A stretch of DNA of 64,000 nucleotides from Ashinkailepas kermadecensis (GCA_034440615.1 JAOTOM010005053.1:654001-718000), one strand, 5' to 3'. Shown: positions 11,783 to 24,942, numbered from the stretch's first letter. Notes: generated by a model from the letters alone, not told the origin. Translations and numbers: made by a program.

Positions 11783-13400
11783 CAACATCGTGCGCCATCA
11801 CGGATGCAGGACGAGCGAGGGCACGTGACCGGCCATGGTGCTGCCGTGTTGCGGACACAGAACCAGGCACCATACCGCGACCGGAGACTTATCGATCTAC
11901 CACCACTGCGCCCTCTTGGCAACCCGTGAAGACACGCCGTATTGCGTCCAATTTCGTGGAAGTGCAGGATTTCAAGAAATAGGTAACCTATTTCGATGAT
12001 TCGGCATAGCACCCCGATTGCAAAAGAATGCCTATAATTTCGACTTATAAGCATTGCAAAAAAATCCGCTTCAGCCGAAATTGGCTGCACTGTTGCCAAA
12101 GCCGGGCTCGTCCGCCGATTATGGTGAGCGTATCTCTTGGTCTCACAGCCTTCTCATTCAGTTTGTATCGCACACAACCGTACATGCGGAACTCCCCATC
12201 GCACTTCCGCTGACCACGCAATCACCTGGCCTCGGGGCACGCAGGTCACGTCTTGAGTGACCTACTTATATACTCGCTCCTCTCGGGCTTCGCCCTCACT
12301 TGCAATACATTGGTACCACTGGATTGGTCTGGTGACAGGCGGCGCGCTGGTTTCTCAGCCGCGGCTCTATCTCGATGACGGAGTATGTGAACCCTCGCAT
12401 GGAACAGCCGGCCCAATGCCCTCACGAAGCAGCGATCAGAACCACCGATGGGCAGGTTTCGGCACAAGCAATCCGGGAGTCGAGACACGTGCCTCGTGCT
12501 TCGGAACTCTCCAACAGCTTAGCGGATCGGAGAGCCGCTTTGCAGTTGAGCTTCCAGCCAACCCAGAACGCATTGGCAACGCAGCACAGCGGCAGGCCGC
12601 TGTTTCTTGGGACACGGACTTTCCAAGTGAGGACTGGCGTCTCCAATGCGATGAGCGGCGAACTCTGTGTGCTGCTGTCATGCGTCCGTTCTGGTACGGT
12701 CCGTTCTGGTCCGTTGTGGCACGGTCACAAAGCCCGCACAAGACGTCTCTAAAATTATATGAACAGTGTGACCTAGTTTAAATAATTCATGCCAATTCAG
12801 GTCGTGTCGGATACAATATATTCTAAGAAGTTCGGTTTCATGCCGCTGATCCCGATAACCACTACGCCGCCACTGCGCCCAGCCCATATAGTTTGTGAGA
12901 TCGTACAGCGGGGACTATCAAATCCACCCACTCCCCCTAATTCACATGCTCATAAAGGTAACACATTCTGAGTTAGACCAGACATGTTTTGCACAAGTGG
13001 TTGCAACATGCGTCTCGCTGCAACTAAATCATTGTAAGCGGTGTTGTATTGTTCGAGAGTACGGGCTAAGGCATATGTATGCTGTCCTCAGATTCAAACT
13101 CTTGGAAACTGGAGCCTGCAGCCCACTTTCCCCGCCATACGTCACAGTAGACAGGTTATTCATACACATAACTCCCATCTGTGCGAGTGGGTGGTGATCG
13201 AACCACTGGAGATTGATGGCCGCGTACGTGATCTGTGCAATAGAAGGGACACAGTGCCAAGTTGACGCCTACTTCGACGACACAGTTCCACGGATTTGAC
13301 GTGCTGACGCCATAGTGCACAAGAGCACCGCCATTCTGGTTGCGCTGTCACACTACTGCAATGTTTGGTCAGCAACGCAACGACCGACCACACACCGAGC
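11783..13400. other. Unique sequence, no gene recognised
   Basis: Both strands were inspected for a shot exon flanked by AG and GT; none was found. The open frames at 12257-12781 have no recognisable family pattern. Confidence 0.45.
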
Positions 13401-13410
13401 CTTAGCCGGC

Positions 13411-13528
13411 CATGGGCAGGTCAGGGCAGGGCAGGGCAGGTCAGGGCAGGGCAGGGCAGGGCAGGGCAGGACAGGGCAGGGCAGGGCAGGACAGGACAGG
13501 TCAGGGCAGGGCAGGGCAGGGCAGGGCG
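13411..13528. repeat. CAGGG pentamer satellite with G-quadruplex potential
   Basis: About 118 bp of CAGGG units with occasional CAGGT/CAGGA variants. Many windows have four or more GGG runs separated by two bases on the plus strand, the classic arrangement for a G-quadruplex. Confidence 0.95.
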
Positions 13529-13854
13529 ACCGGCCGTCCAGCTCCATCGTTGTGGGACCTCTGCTGGACGGCTCCCGTCGTCTCGCCACATCATCATCGC
13601 CACACACGGGTCGTGGGCACCGCCGTCCCGCCCGACTTCTAAACTGGCGATCGCTGCTTCCCGACCCGGACACCAAGCACGGCCCAAACAAAAGGCAGCC
13701 CGCTCTGGGTCTACTCAAACAACAGGTATGTCACCCTGGGCCTGCCCAAACAACAGGCATCGCTCTGAGGTTTTGTCACTCCACCCAACTGCGAACAAAC
13801 GAAGCGAGACTGAACTCGAACGTGCCATGACGCTCAGCCCACGAGACTGTCACT

Positions 13855-13990
13855 GTAGCCACGTGTGTGGCTGTTGTAATAATAACTGTGGCCATGTGGC
13901 TGTTGTGATAGTCACTGTGGCCATGTGGCTGTTGACTGCCACAGTATGCACCTGGCTGTTGTGACTGCCACAGCAACTATGTGACTGCTG
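13855..13990. repeat. Diverged minisatellite (CATGTGGCTGTTGT)
   Basis: Loose repeats of GTGGCCATGTGGCTGTTGT with intervening GACTGCCACAG. A short CCTAT pentamer run lies at about 14115-14140. Confidence 0.8.
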
Positions 13991-14467
13991 AAGCAATAAC
14001 ATACGACGCCTGGCTGGACAGACCACGAGTGACGCCGTCGGTTTCATCCAGGGCGTCGTCTAACAAGATTTTGCTAAAGAGGGGGTGAGGAAATGTCAGC
14101 CTTTCAAGCTCCTATCTCCTATCCTATCCTATCCTATCAAGCTCCTATATAGGGAGGTGACGCGCTCCCGCCCTCCAAGGTGGCGCCACCAATGACATAT
14201 TAGTAAAGTAGCCCACGACATGGCACAGAGCATAAGCAGGCTCAATAAATCATATGCTATCCCACTGTATCTTAGCCCAGACGAATTCGCAGTAACCCAC
14301 CGAGTATGACATTACCCCATGTAAAAATGGTCTTGAGGAAAGAGTAGAGGCCGGAACTGTCTACGTCACAGAATAACAACTTACCAAGAATGCAACTGTA
14401 TGCTTGTGTATATTCTGCGACTATACGGTACATTGTTGCAGTTATAATCCTATTAAAAACTACATTG

Positions 14468-14575
14468 ACCATCCGACTGGCCGGGTATCTATATTGACCA
14501 CCCGACAGGGCAGATATCTATATTGACCACCCGACTGGGCCGCGACCTATATTGACCACCCGACTGGGCCGCGAT
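14468..14575. repeat. Minisatellite, ~31-36-bp unit, four copies
   Basis: Repeats of TATATTGACCACCCGACTGG + GC plus a variable linker. Unique AT-rich sequence without a gene follows to about 15230. Confidence 0.85.
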
Positions 14576-15231
14576 CGACCAGCCGCTCCAGTTTATTTCT
14601 TTTTCGCTTCAGGACTCGCTCTATATACAGCCTAGCTCGTAATAACCGCTATCGAAATCTGTTGGATATATAAATAGCTCACACACCCACAGAAGAGCCA
14701 TAATACATGCCAATTTTGTTACGTAATAGCAGCATACAAGAATTCCACACGAATACACGCTCATTGTATTTTCTAGAACATGAGATACGATAAGAGGCCA
14801 TGCCCTAATGCGATATGGCTTGCTGCATACCTCCGGAAGAATCCAGCTTCCCAGTGTAAATCATCTGACACCAATTTCACAGTGAAGTTCTTCCTACCCC
14901 AGATCTCCATTGTAACTCACCTAAAGCAGTCTCCCATTGTAACCCACCCCACCGCAGTCTCCCAGCGTATCTGCCCCATCGCAGTCTCCCAACAAATCCA
15001 TCCCACCAGTCTCCCAGCGTATCCGCCCCACCGCAGTCTCCCAGTGCATCCCCTCCCCTCCCGACCGCAGTCTCCCAATCATCGGACTGGCGCCTGCCAG
15101 CACGTTTGGCGAGAGATCGGACATCGGGTCGTTGACGCCAATGCCAGTGGGCGCAGTGAGTGGCTGTTGTGTCGTTGTAGTGATGGGCTCAAGTGGAGGC
15201 GGCGAGGTCGCACCTCGCGCACGGCACAGCC

Positions 15232-15378
15232 GACAGCACACAGCTGGACACCCACCGTCACAACGACACAACACAGCTGGACACCCACCGTCACAACGAC
15301 AGCACACAGCTGGACACCCACCGTCACAACGACACAACACAGCTGGACACCCACCGTCACAACGACAGCACACTGCAA
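15232..15378. repeat. Minisatellite, 30-bp unit, about 4.7 copies
   Basis: Unit ACACAGCTGGACACCCACCG + TCACAACGAC, almost invariant. Because 30 is a multiple of three, both strands stay open over the array; no gene is implied. Confidence 0.95.
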
Positions 15379-16202
15379 CACAACACTGCCACTGCTCCCG
15401 CACGCTCTGTTGACTGCTGACCAAAGGAATACGGAAGTGGCGGTTTTCCGTCACACAACAGGACCCTGCTGCCAACGAACCGGAACCTGACATGACAATG
15501 ATCACCACTGCGGTTGGTCCGTCTAGTTTAAACGGGGACTGAAGGGCATTATAACATTGCAACATTGCAGACAGATTGATGCATGGATGGACGAATGAAG
15601 ATACGCATACATGCACGTAACTATCACGCATGTATGCATATGTGCACGTTTGCATGCATGCATGGACGGACGGACAGCCGGACGGGCGGAGGAATGGTCG
15701 GATAAGCGGATGAATGGATTGCCGATTGCTTGATGGATTGATCCACGATTGATGGATTGAATGTCTAATGCACTGGTCTACTGATTTACGTAATTGCTCG
15801 GTATTTGACGGATGGGCCAAACACTTTGGAAGACTGTTGTCAGTGTGCACCCAGGCTCTTATGCGCCAACCATAGACATCCTGTAAAACAAATCACCTTC
15901 TGTCCCCCCACACTGGATACCCACCAGCTACGAAGCACACCACTATCACACCACCTGTCCTCCCATCCAGGCTATGAACTAGCTACAAACACACCACTAC
16001 CACACCTCTCCTCCCACACTGGCTTAGGACCAGCTACAAGTACACCACTTCCAGGCCGCCTTCTGCCCTCCCACCCTGGCCATTGTGACGTCAGACAGGC
16101 AAACAGCCACGGCTTTGTGCCAGCTCACGCTGAGGAATAGCAAGTACAACTGCTGTCCGCCCATAAAGCATATCTGACCGGCCCGCTCAGGCCGGGACAA
16201 CA

Positions 16203-18927
16203 GTCACCACCACAGTCGCAGGTGTCACGTCACCACCACAGTCGCAGGTGTCACGTCACCACCACGGCCGCAGGTGTCACGTCACCACCACGGCAGCGGG
16301 TGTCACGTCACCACCAGAGCCGCGGGTGTCACGTCACCACCACAGTCGCGGGTGTCACGTCACCACCACGGCCGCGGGTGTCACGTCACCACCACAGTCG
16401 CAGGTGTCACGTCACCACCACGGCCGCGGGTGTCACGTCACCACCAGAGCCGCGGGTGTCACGTCACCACCACAGTCGCAGGTGTCACGTCACCACCACG
16501 GCCGCGGGTGTCACGTCACCACCAGAGCCGCGGGTGTCACGTCACCACCACAGTCGCAGGTGTCACGTCACCACCACGGCCGCGGGTGTCACGTCACCAC
16601 CAGAGCCGCAGGCGTCACGTCACCACCACAGTCGCAGGTGTCACGTCACCACCACGGCCGCGGGTGTCACGTCCCCACCACAGCCACGGGTGTCACGTCA
16701 CCACCACAGTCGCAGGTGTCACGTCACCACCACGGCCGCGGGTGTCACGTCACCACCACAGCCGCGGGTGTCACGTCACCACCACAGTCGCAGGTGTCAC
16801 GTCACCACCACGGCCGCGGGTGTCACGTCCCCACCACGGCCGCGGGTGTCACGTCACCACCACAGCCGCGGGTGTCACGTCACCACCACAGTCGCAGGTG
16901 TCACGTCACCACCACAGCCGCGGGTGTCACGTCACCACCACAGTCGCAGGTGTCACGTCACCACCACGGCCGCGGGTGTCACGTCACCACCACAGCCGCG
17001 GGTGTCACGTCACCACCACAGTCGCAGGTGTCACGTCACCACCACAGTCGCAGGTGTCACGTCCCCACCACAGTCGCAGGTGTCACGTCACCACCACAGC
17101 CGCGGGTGTCACGTCACCACCACAGTCGCAGGTGTCACGTCCCACCACAGTCGCAGGTGTCACGTCACCACCACAGCCGCAGGTGTCACGTCCCCACCAC
17201 AGTCGCAGGTGTCACGTCACCACCACAGCCGCGGGTGTCACGTCCCCACCACAGCCGCAGGTGTCACGTCCCCACCACAGCCGCGGGTGTCACGTCACCA
17301 CCACAGCCGCAGGTGTCACGTCCCCACCACAGTCGCAGGTGTCACGTCACCACCACAGTCGCGGGTGTCACGTCACCACCAAGGCCGCGGGTGTCACGTC
17401 CCCACCACAGTCGCGGGTGTCACGTCACCACCACAGCCGCGGGTGTCACGTCACCACCACAGCCGCAGGTGTCACGTCCCCACCACAGTCGCAGGTGTCA
17501 CGTCACCACCACAGTCGCGGGTGTCACGTCACCACCACGGCCGCGGGTGTCACGTCCCCACCACAGTCGCAGGTGTCACGTCACCACCACAGTCGCGGGT
17601 GTCACGTCACCACCACAGCCGCGGGTGTCACGTCACCACCACAGTCGCAGGTGTCACGTCACCACCACAGCCGCGGGTGTCACGTCACCACCACGGCCGC
17701 GGGTGTCACGTCCCCACCACAGCCGCGGGTGTCACGTCACCACCACAGTCGCAGGTGTCACGTCACCACCACAGTCGCAGGTGTCACGTCACCACCACGG
17801 CCGCGGGTGTCACGTCCCCACCACAGCCGCGGGTGTCACGTCACCACCACAGTCGCAGGTGTCACGTCACCACCACAGCCGCGGGTGTCACGTCACCACC
17901 ACGGCCGCGGGTGTCACGTCACCACCACAGCCACGGGTGTCACGTCACCACCACAGCCACGGGTGTCGTCACCACCACAGTCGCAGGTGTCACGTCACCA
18001 CCACGGCCGCGGGTGTCACGTCCCCACCACAGCCGCGGGTGTCACGTCACCACCACAGTCGCAGGTGTCACGTCACCACCACAGCCGCGGGTGTCACGTC
18101 CCCACCACAGCCGCAGGTGTCACGTCCCCACCACAGCCGCGGGTGTCACGTCACCACCACAGCCGCAGGTGTCACGTCCCACCACAGTCGCAGGTGTCAC
18201 GTCACCACCACAGTCGCAGGTGTCACGTCACCACCACAGCCACGGGTGTCACGTCACCACCACAGTCACAGGTGTCACGTCACCACCACGGCCGCGGGTG
18301 TCACGTCCCCACCACAGCCGCGGGTGTCACGTCACCACCACAGTCGCAGGTGTCACGTCACCACCACAGCCGCGGGTGTCACGTCACCACCACAGCCGCG
18401 GGTGTCACGTCACCACCACGGCCGCGGGTGTCACGTCACCACCACAGCCGCGGGCGTCACGTCACCACCACAGCCGCGGGTGTCACGTTACCACCAGAGC
18501 CGCGGGTGTCACGTTACCACCACAGCCGCGGGTGTCCCGTCACCACCACAGCCGCGGGTGTCACGTCACCACCACAGCCACAGGTGTCACGTCACCACCA
18601 CAGCCGCAGGTGTCACGTCCCCACCACAGTCGCAGGTGTCACGTCCCCACCACAGTCGCAGGTGTCACGTCACCACCACAGCCGCGGGTGTCACGTCACC
18701 ACCACGGCTGCGGGTGTCACGTCACCACCACAGACGCGGGTGTCACGTCAACACCACGGCTGCGGGTGTCACGTCACCACCAGAGCCGCGGGTGTCACGT
18801 CACCACCAGAGCCGCGGGTGTCACGTCACCACCACAGCCGCGGGTGTCACGTCACCACCACGGCTGCGGGTGTCACGTCACCACCAGAGCCGTGGGCGTC
18901 ACGTCACCACCACAGCCGCGGGTTTCA
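16203..18927. repeat. Large 26-bp satellite array, about 105 copies
   Basis: Unit GGTGTCACGTCACCACCACA + GCCGCG. The last eight bases vary among a few classes (AGTCGCA, CGGCCGCG, GAGCCGCG, AGCCACG), and CACGTCACC alternates with CACGTCCCC. At 16390-16620 three classes recur in fixed order, making a 78-bp higher-order repeat. The same one-base-shorter variant (CACGTCCCACC) occurs near 17144 and 18177, which suggests block duplication inside the array. Since no variant contains a stop in any forward frame and 26 is not a multiple of three, all three plus-strand frames stay open for 900-1040 codons. This is an artefact of the repeat. Confidence 0.97.
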
Positions 18928-19104
18928 GGTACAGTGTGGCACGAGGCCCTCACGGCACCACCCGCCCACCTGTTCACAACTGTGCACGGACACGGCCACC
19001 CCGCTGACGCACCCGTACAGGTGTACTGCACCATCCTGCTGACGCGGCCACGGGCCCACACAACGGCCCAGCCGGCAGTGTGGCACACCTGTGGACGACC
19101 ACGC

Positions 19105-19300
19105 TCCACCACAGCCGCCGGCAGAGGATGCCATCACGACCACGCTCCACCACAGCCGCCGGCGGAGGATGCCATCACGACCACGCTCCACCACAGCCGC
19201 CGGCGGAGGATGCCATCACGACCACGCTCCACCACAGCCGCCGGCGGAGGATGCCATCACGACCACGCTCCACCACAGCCGCCGGCGGAGGACGCCATGA
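19105..19300. repeat. Minisatellite, 41-bp unit, about 4.5 copies
   Basis: Unit CACCACAGCCGCCGGCGGAG + GATGCCATCACGACCACGCT + C. Copies are nearly identical. Confidence 0.94.
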
Positions 19301-19384
19301 TCGCCGAGCGCACCATGTACGATGCGCCCGCAGAACGACTCTAGAAGTCCGCTGTCCGTATGCAGAGGCAGGCTCGGCAGCCCA

Positions 19385-19548
19385 CCATCGGATGGCGCAG
19401 GCAGGCCCGTGAGTCTGACGTCAGTGTACAGAGGAAGGCCCGTGAGTCTGACGTCAGTGTGCAGAGGAAGGCCCGTGAGTCTGACGTCAGTGTACAGAGG
19501 CAGGCCCGTAAGTCTGACGTCAGTGTGCAGAGGCAGGCCCGGCAGCCC
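19385..19548. repeat. Minisatellite, 33-bp unit carrying perfect CRE palindromes
   Basis: About five copies of AGGAAGGCCCGTGAGTCTGA + CGTCAGTGTACAG. Four copies contain the intact octamer TGACGTCA (a consensus CREB/ATF site) at 33-bp spacing. More diverged copies with a CCGGGAGTCCAGTG core continue to about 19700. Confidence 0.92.
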
Positions 19549-19994
19549 ACCATCGGATGGTCCAGGTGGGCCCAGGAGTCCGCTTTCCGTGTCCCGGGAG
19601 TCCAGTGGCAGTGTTCCGGGGAGGCCCGGGAGTCCAGTGTAAGTGTGCCAGGGAGGCCCGGGAGGCCTGTGTCAGTATCTCGGGGAGATCCGGGAGTCCA
19701 GTGGCAGACTGCACAGGTAGCCATATATCTTGCTGAGTCACACCGTGTGCAGAAAAGACAATAAGCCTCTCCGTGAGCGACTTCTGGAATTTTCCTGTGG
19801 TCATCACGTGCACAAGGGACTACGAGAGTCGCCAAGGTAGCCGACAGAGAGCCACAGCCGAAATGTTCGACAATGAAGGGAACTGGGAGAGAACCGGCGA
19901 CGGAGTGCTGACGGTGACATGTGAGACCACTGACTGCACGCCGGTACGTGCCGCGACAGCGTCAGATGTCGTGCCGGTATTGGGAGTTATTGAG

Positions 19995-20225
19995 GAACAC
20001 GACACGCACACGGACACGGACACGGACCGCGTCACGGACCATGACCCTGACACCACAGACTATGATAGTGTCACGGACCACGACCTAGACACGGACCATG
20101 CTCTGGACACAGACATACCCGGACAAACACGGACCATGCTTTGGACACAGCCATGCCCGACAAAACCATGACCCGGACACGGACCATGCTCTGGACACAG
20201 ACCATGACCCGGACACAGACCAGGG
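19995..20225. repeat. Diverged minisatellite (CACGGACCATG..GGACACAGAC)
   Basis: Short irregular units of CACGGACCATGCTCTGGACAC and CACGGACACGGAC. Non-coding low-complexity sequence. Confidence 0.85.
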
Positions 20226-21770
20226 CTTGTTATTTGTCCTGTTCCATTGTGCACCCCGGAGGCCGAAGGGACCCGACATACGTGTGATCCACACGCTACT
20301 ACTGGTACATCGGCTATTGCAAACAAATATGTGGGCGAACCATAACTTCGCATGAGAATTTCATTATATCTGCAGCCACCGTTCCTCCACTTGTGTGCGG
20401 CTTTGAAGGGTGCAACGTCCGTGCACGATGCATCGTGCAGCGTCCGTGCACATCAGACCGTGCAGCAGCAGCGCGGCTTCACCAATGGCGGCCGGCGATT
20501 TACATTCAACCCTCGCTCGGCACGGCATCTCGCCACCTTCACCACGGCAGGGGCGGGTAAGGCCTGGTGCGATCCCCCGGTGTTCCAAATCGACATGAAA
20601 AAAGAACAAAACAAAACAAGCAGCGCGCTGCATGCGACGAAATCTCACGATTATTATTTATTTGTTGGTTTTATGGTTAAATTACGAGGTCATCGCAGTT
20701 TTTAGCGCATTTTCCACGCAACTTCACAATTTATCCCACCCAAATCGATAATCCTTGCACTTACATTTAATCGTCGCCTGTGCGAAAACGATCACCAATA
20801 CCCACATGAAAACATTCACCATGGTATTTATGTGTACCTTGAGGTCATGAGGGGAGAAGTTTGAAACAAGTTAGAGGTGGAGGGTTTGAGGGGGTTTGAT
20901 GCCATTCTTTTCAGTCAAAGTTCATAGGCTCCATGCTAAAGCACAGCAAAGTTGGTGGGGTTGAAGTTTTTCCAACTGAAAAGGAAACTTCACTCATGCT
21001 TAAGGTACTAAAAGCGTATTATTTGTTGCATTTTAACTTATATGTCATGAGTCAGGTGAAGTGAAAGTTCTAACTTCGCTCCGGGAACTTCTGAAATAGT
21101 ACCAAAAAACGCTATTTTTTTCACACCCAGGGACCCAAAAGGAAAGTTCAGTTGCAGGGTTCAAATTGTCCCCAGAGGACCGAGAAAATCTTGGAAGACA
21201 TCATCCAAGGAGGAGTTCTGTCAGTGACCTCGAATGACATTGGAAAAGCTATGAACTAAATATACAAACATGTTAGCCGAGTAGATCATCATCGCACCAC
21301 ACCCAACATTACATATTTGTGGCTACTGAATAAGGTTAATTGCCGATCATTTGCGATGTTGGTGAAAAACGGCTCGCATGTTCCCTCTTATGACATGACA
21401 GCGAAGTGACCTTACAATACATATTCGAAATTGTACAAGACGAGGTCGGCAAACGATGCGCACACAGCCACACCACGTGACGGCGCGTTCACGCGCGAGC
21501 CGTTTTCCCCCGATACAACACAAAACATTAGCGGTTGCATCCCGCTCCTGAACTGGCGAGCTAAAAGTAGTGAAATCCACCAACCTACGCGTTGGAGTGC
21601 ACCCTTTATCCCACGCCGACAGCCAGCCTGGCATCCGTTCGGAGAGCACACTCTGATACCCGCTCTGACAACTGTTGAAAGCCGCTCTGTCAACCATCCT
21701 GATAGACAATCATCATGACAGCTGCTAAGAACTGCTCCCAGCCAAGCCGCTCGGACACCTAATCTACAAT
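20226..21770. other. Unique sequence, no gene recognised
   Basis: The part from 20640 to 21350 is AT-richer than its surroundings and carries no recognisable coding, RNA or transposon signal. Confidence 0.5.
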
Positions 21771-21774
21771 TTTA

Positions 21775-22135
21775 TTAACAGTCACTCTGACAGCCGCTGG
21801 GAACCGTGCTGTTAGCCACTACGATACACGCTCTGGCAGCCGCTCTGAGCCACTCGGACAGCCGCTCGAAGCCGCCCTGACAGCGGCTCGGAGCCGCCCT
21901 GACAGCCACTCGAAGCCGCCCTGACAGCCGCTCTGACAGCCGCTCGAAGCCGCCCTGACAGCCGCTCTAACATCCGCTGGGAACCGTGCTGTTGGCCACT
22001 ACGATACACGCTCTGACAGCTGCTCTGAGCTACTCTGACAGCCGCTCGAAGCCGCCCTGACAGCCGCTCGGAGCCGCTCTGACAGCCGCTCTGGCAGCCG
22101 CTCGGAGCCACTCTGACAGCAGCTCCGACACCCAT
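21775..22135. repeat. Minisatellite, compound 18-35-bp units
   Basis: Irregular array of CTGACAGCCGCTCGGAGCC and CTGACAGCCGCTCGAAGCCG. A duplicated 'gaaccgtgctgtt..ccactacgatacacgctctg' block at 21805 and 21975 shows a longer period over the short one. Confidence 0.88.
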
Positions 22136-22399
22136 TCAGACGGCTAATAGACAGATCTGCGAAGTCTATTTCCGATTGCCGGATGCGGGTGAAGTCAGAC
22201 AGAACTTCAGAGGGCGGCGAGGGCGGTACGTGCACAACAGAACGGTGCCGCCCTTAAACCCGCCGGCCGGGCAGCAGAAAACGGCCCCACATCCAGCCGT
22301 CGCTCAGGAGCGGAAGCAGCCGGGCAGACCCTTAGCCTGACGGAAGCTGCACGGGAGACCCTGAACCTGGGAACATATGCCGGGCAAACCCTAACTTGG

Positions 22400-22585
22400 G
22401 CGCAGCTGCAGGGGACACCAGGGCACAGCTGCAGGGGACACCTGGGCACAGCTGCAGGGGACACCAGGGCACAGCTGCAGGGGACACCTGGGCACAGCTG
22501 CAGGGGACACCTGGACACAGGTGCAGAGGACACCTGAGCACAGTTGCAGGGGACACCTGGACACAGGTGACACCTGGGCACAGCT
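22400..22585. repeat. Minisatellite, 23-bp unit, about 8 copies
   Basis: Unit GGCACAGCTGCAGGGGACAC + CTG, with 'ggacacaggtgcag' variants at the right. GC-rich unique sequence (22620-23800) without a recognisable exon follows. Confidence 0.93.
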
Positions 22586-23804
22586 GCAGGAGAGGTGCTA
22601 GGTAAGGAGACAAATGCAGGGGAGGCACTGGACCAGGGGGCAGCTGCGGGGAGTTGCTGGATCAGGAGACAGATGCAGGAGAGGTGCTGGATCAACAGAC
22701 ACAGATCAACAGCTGTGGGGATGAGGAGTCTGTCAGACCGACAGAAATTGACTATCAAACGGGAAGTGCAACTCCACTTTGCTCCACAACTCGACCCAAT
22801 GTCGGCTGCAATTGCGACAATGGAGCGTCAGCGCCATTGCAGCGAGTCAGGAGTCGCCACCTCACCCCGGCCCATCCGCCGACCGGCCGTTTGCATCAGG
22901 ATCGCGCGGCGTGGCCGCTGTCAAGGTCGACTCGCCGCACCATAAGTGTATGTATACGGCGGTTCGGCATTGTGAGCAGGGGAGGGGCAACCGCAGGCGG
23001 GCGTGCTGGCCGGCGGCTGGGCTGCTGCACTGGTGCCGGATCAGCAGCCGGGTCAGGGGCGGACCAACGACCCAAAAACCGCGCCGCCTAGGCACGTTTC
23101 AAATCGATTCGTCTCATTCAGCACCCAGAGTGTTAATGGCTAACGTGCTCGAGAAGTGGAGCCATGGCTCGCCCGCCCCCTCCTTCTCGCCGGTTCCTAC
23201 GCCCATGAGCCGAGTCAGCGTTGCCCGCGCCGCACCGGCACCGCTGTGACGTCACCCCGTCTGGCCACACGAGAGGCGGCGATGCCAGGCAGAGGCGACG
23301 CCGGGGCGTCGGCACGTGGGCGGTGTGCGGGGTCGGGGTGTACGGCCGGCCGTGGGCGGCCCACAGCGCCTGTCACGCGTCCGCCCACTCGTCGGAGGGA
23401 AACGCCGCCGCAGACAAGCTGAAGCCACGCCGGAGCGACATTGGAGCGACACTCAAGGTGCCCGCAGCGCCGCGGCCGTGACGAGACGCCCTGATGACGT
23501 CACGGCCGCCGTCCCCCGGCAACGGCTGTGCGGAGGAGCGACGCCGCGCAGCCACCGGCCGGCCCGGCCCGCAGTGTACCCGCCCGCTGTGGTCGGGGCC
23601 GGCCGCCGGCACACGTCAGCCCACCTGCGGCGGTACTGCGGCGGTACTGAGCCGAGCTGCACAATGCAGGCCGGCAGCCAGCTCAGTCACCACTGCAGCT
23701 GCGAGCTGGATGGCTAGCGCCGCACCAGCACCAGCTCCAATCTCCCATGTGACCACAAAAGGCTCAGCCGACGCCGGCGCTCCGTTGACCGACAGAGACA
23801 CGTC

Positions 23805-24262
23805 ACACCAGTGACACGAGACACGGCACGCCAGTGACACGAGACACGTCACACCAGTGACACGAGACACGTCACACCAGTGACACGAGACACGGCACGC
23901 CAGTGACATGAGACACGTCACACCAGTGACACGAGACACGTCACACCAGTGACACGAGACACGGCACGCCAGTGACACGTACATGAAGAGACACGTCACA
24001 CCAGTGACACGAGACACGTCACACCAGTGACACGAGACACGTCACACCAGTGACACGAGACACGTCACACCAGTGACACGAGACACGTCACACCAGTGAC
24101 ACGAGACACGTCACACCAGTGACACGAGACACGTCACACCAGTGACACGAGACACGGCACGCCAGTGACACGAGACACGGCACACCAGTGACATGAGACG
24201 CGTGACACCAGTGACACGAGACATGACACATCAGTGACGGGACAGGCACACCAGTGACGGGA
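23805..24262. repeat. Minisatellite, 23-bp unit, about 19 copies
   Basis: Unit CAGTGACACGAGACACGTCA + CAC. Variants GGCACGCC and GTCACACC alternate; one unit near 23975 carries a short 'gtacatgaaga' insertion. Confidence 0.95.
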
Positions 24263-24674
24263 CACTGGTGACTCCACGGCACACCAGTACAAGGGTCGAC
24301 GCCTTCTGCCCAGCCATTTTCCACGCTGTCTACGGCCAACCCCGCTTGCATACTAATGTGTCGACACAACGTGGCCGCCCCAGTAGCTCTCGGTTGGCAG
24401 CCCACAAGTGGTCGGCTTTCGTCTCCGCTGTCCTGGCAAACCAGGGCTCGAATCGCTCAGCACGTCAGTGTTCAGACCCCAGCGGCAGAGGGTGTTGGCC
24501 CGACATCATTGAGGACGCGGCGACAGAGCGGCAGTGTTGGACCGTTGCCGACAGAGCGGTAGTGTTGTCACACCCCAGCCTTCCTGGAGCCCCTCCCCTG
24601 AGAAGGGACGGACTCGTCCTCTTGCCAGTAGGCGTGGCATGTTGACACCACAGAGCCACAACGCTCCACGCCGC

Positions 24675-24942
24675 CGCACCCACTCCGCAGACAGAATCTG
24701 GCCGCACCCATTCCGTAGACAGAATCTGGCCGCACCCACTCCGTAGACAGAATCTGGCCGCACCCATTCCGCAGACAGAATCTGGCCGCACCCATTCCGC
24801 AGACAGAATCTGGCCGCACCCATTCCGCAGACAGAATCTGGCCGCACCCACTCCGCAGACAGAATCTGGCCGCACCCATTCCGCAGACAGAATCTGGCCG
24901 CACCCACTCCGCAGACAGAATCTGGCCGCACCCATTCCACCG
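24675..24942. repeat. Minisatellite, 28-bp unit, about 9-10 copies
   Basis: Unit CCGCAGACAGAATCTGGCCG + CACCCATT. Two variants, CCCATTCCGCAG and CCCACTCCGTAG, are interleaved. Confidence 0.95.

Noticed and set aside
16222..19344. Open frames of 1040, 919 and 922 codons on the plus strand
   Set aside because: All three frames of the same 26-bp satellite are open at once because no unit variant contains a stop; the translations are the same motif in rotated order. No splice sites, domain or codon signature.
23805..24262. CRISPR-like array of 23-bp repeats
   Set aside because: The units are directly adjacent with no unique spacers, and the genome is eukaryotic. The same holds for the 28-bp array at 24.7 kb and the 30-bp array at 15.2 kb.
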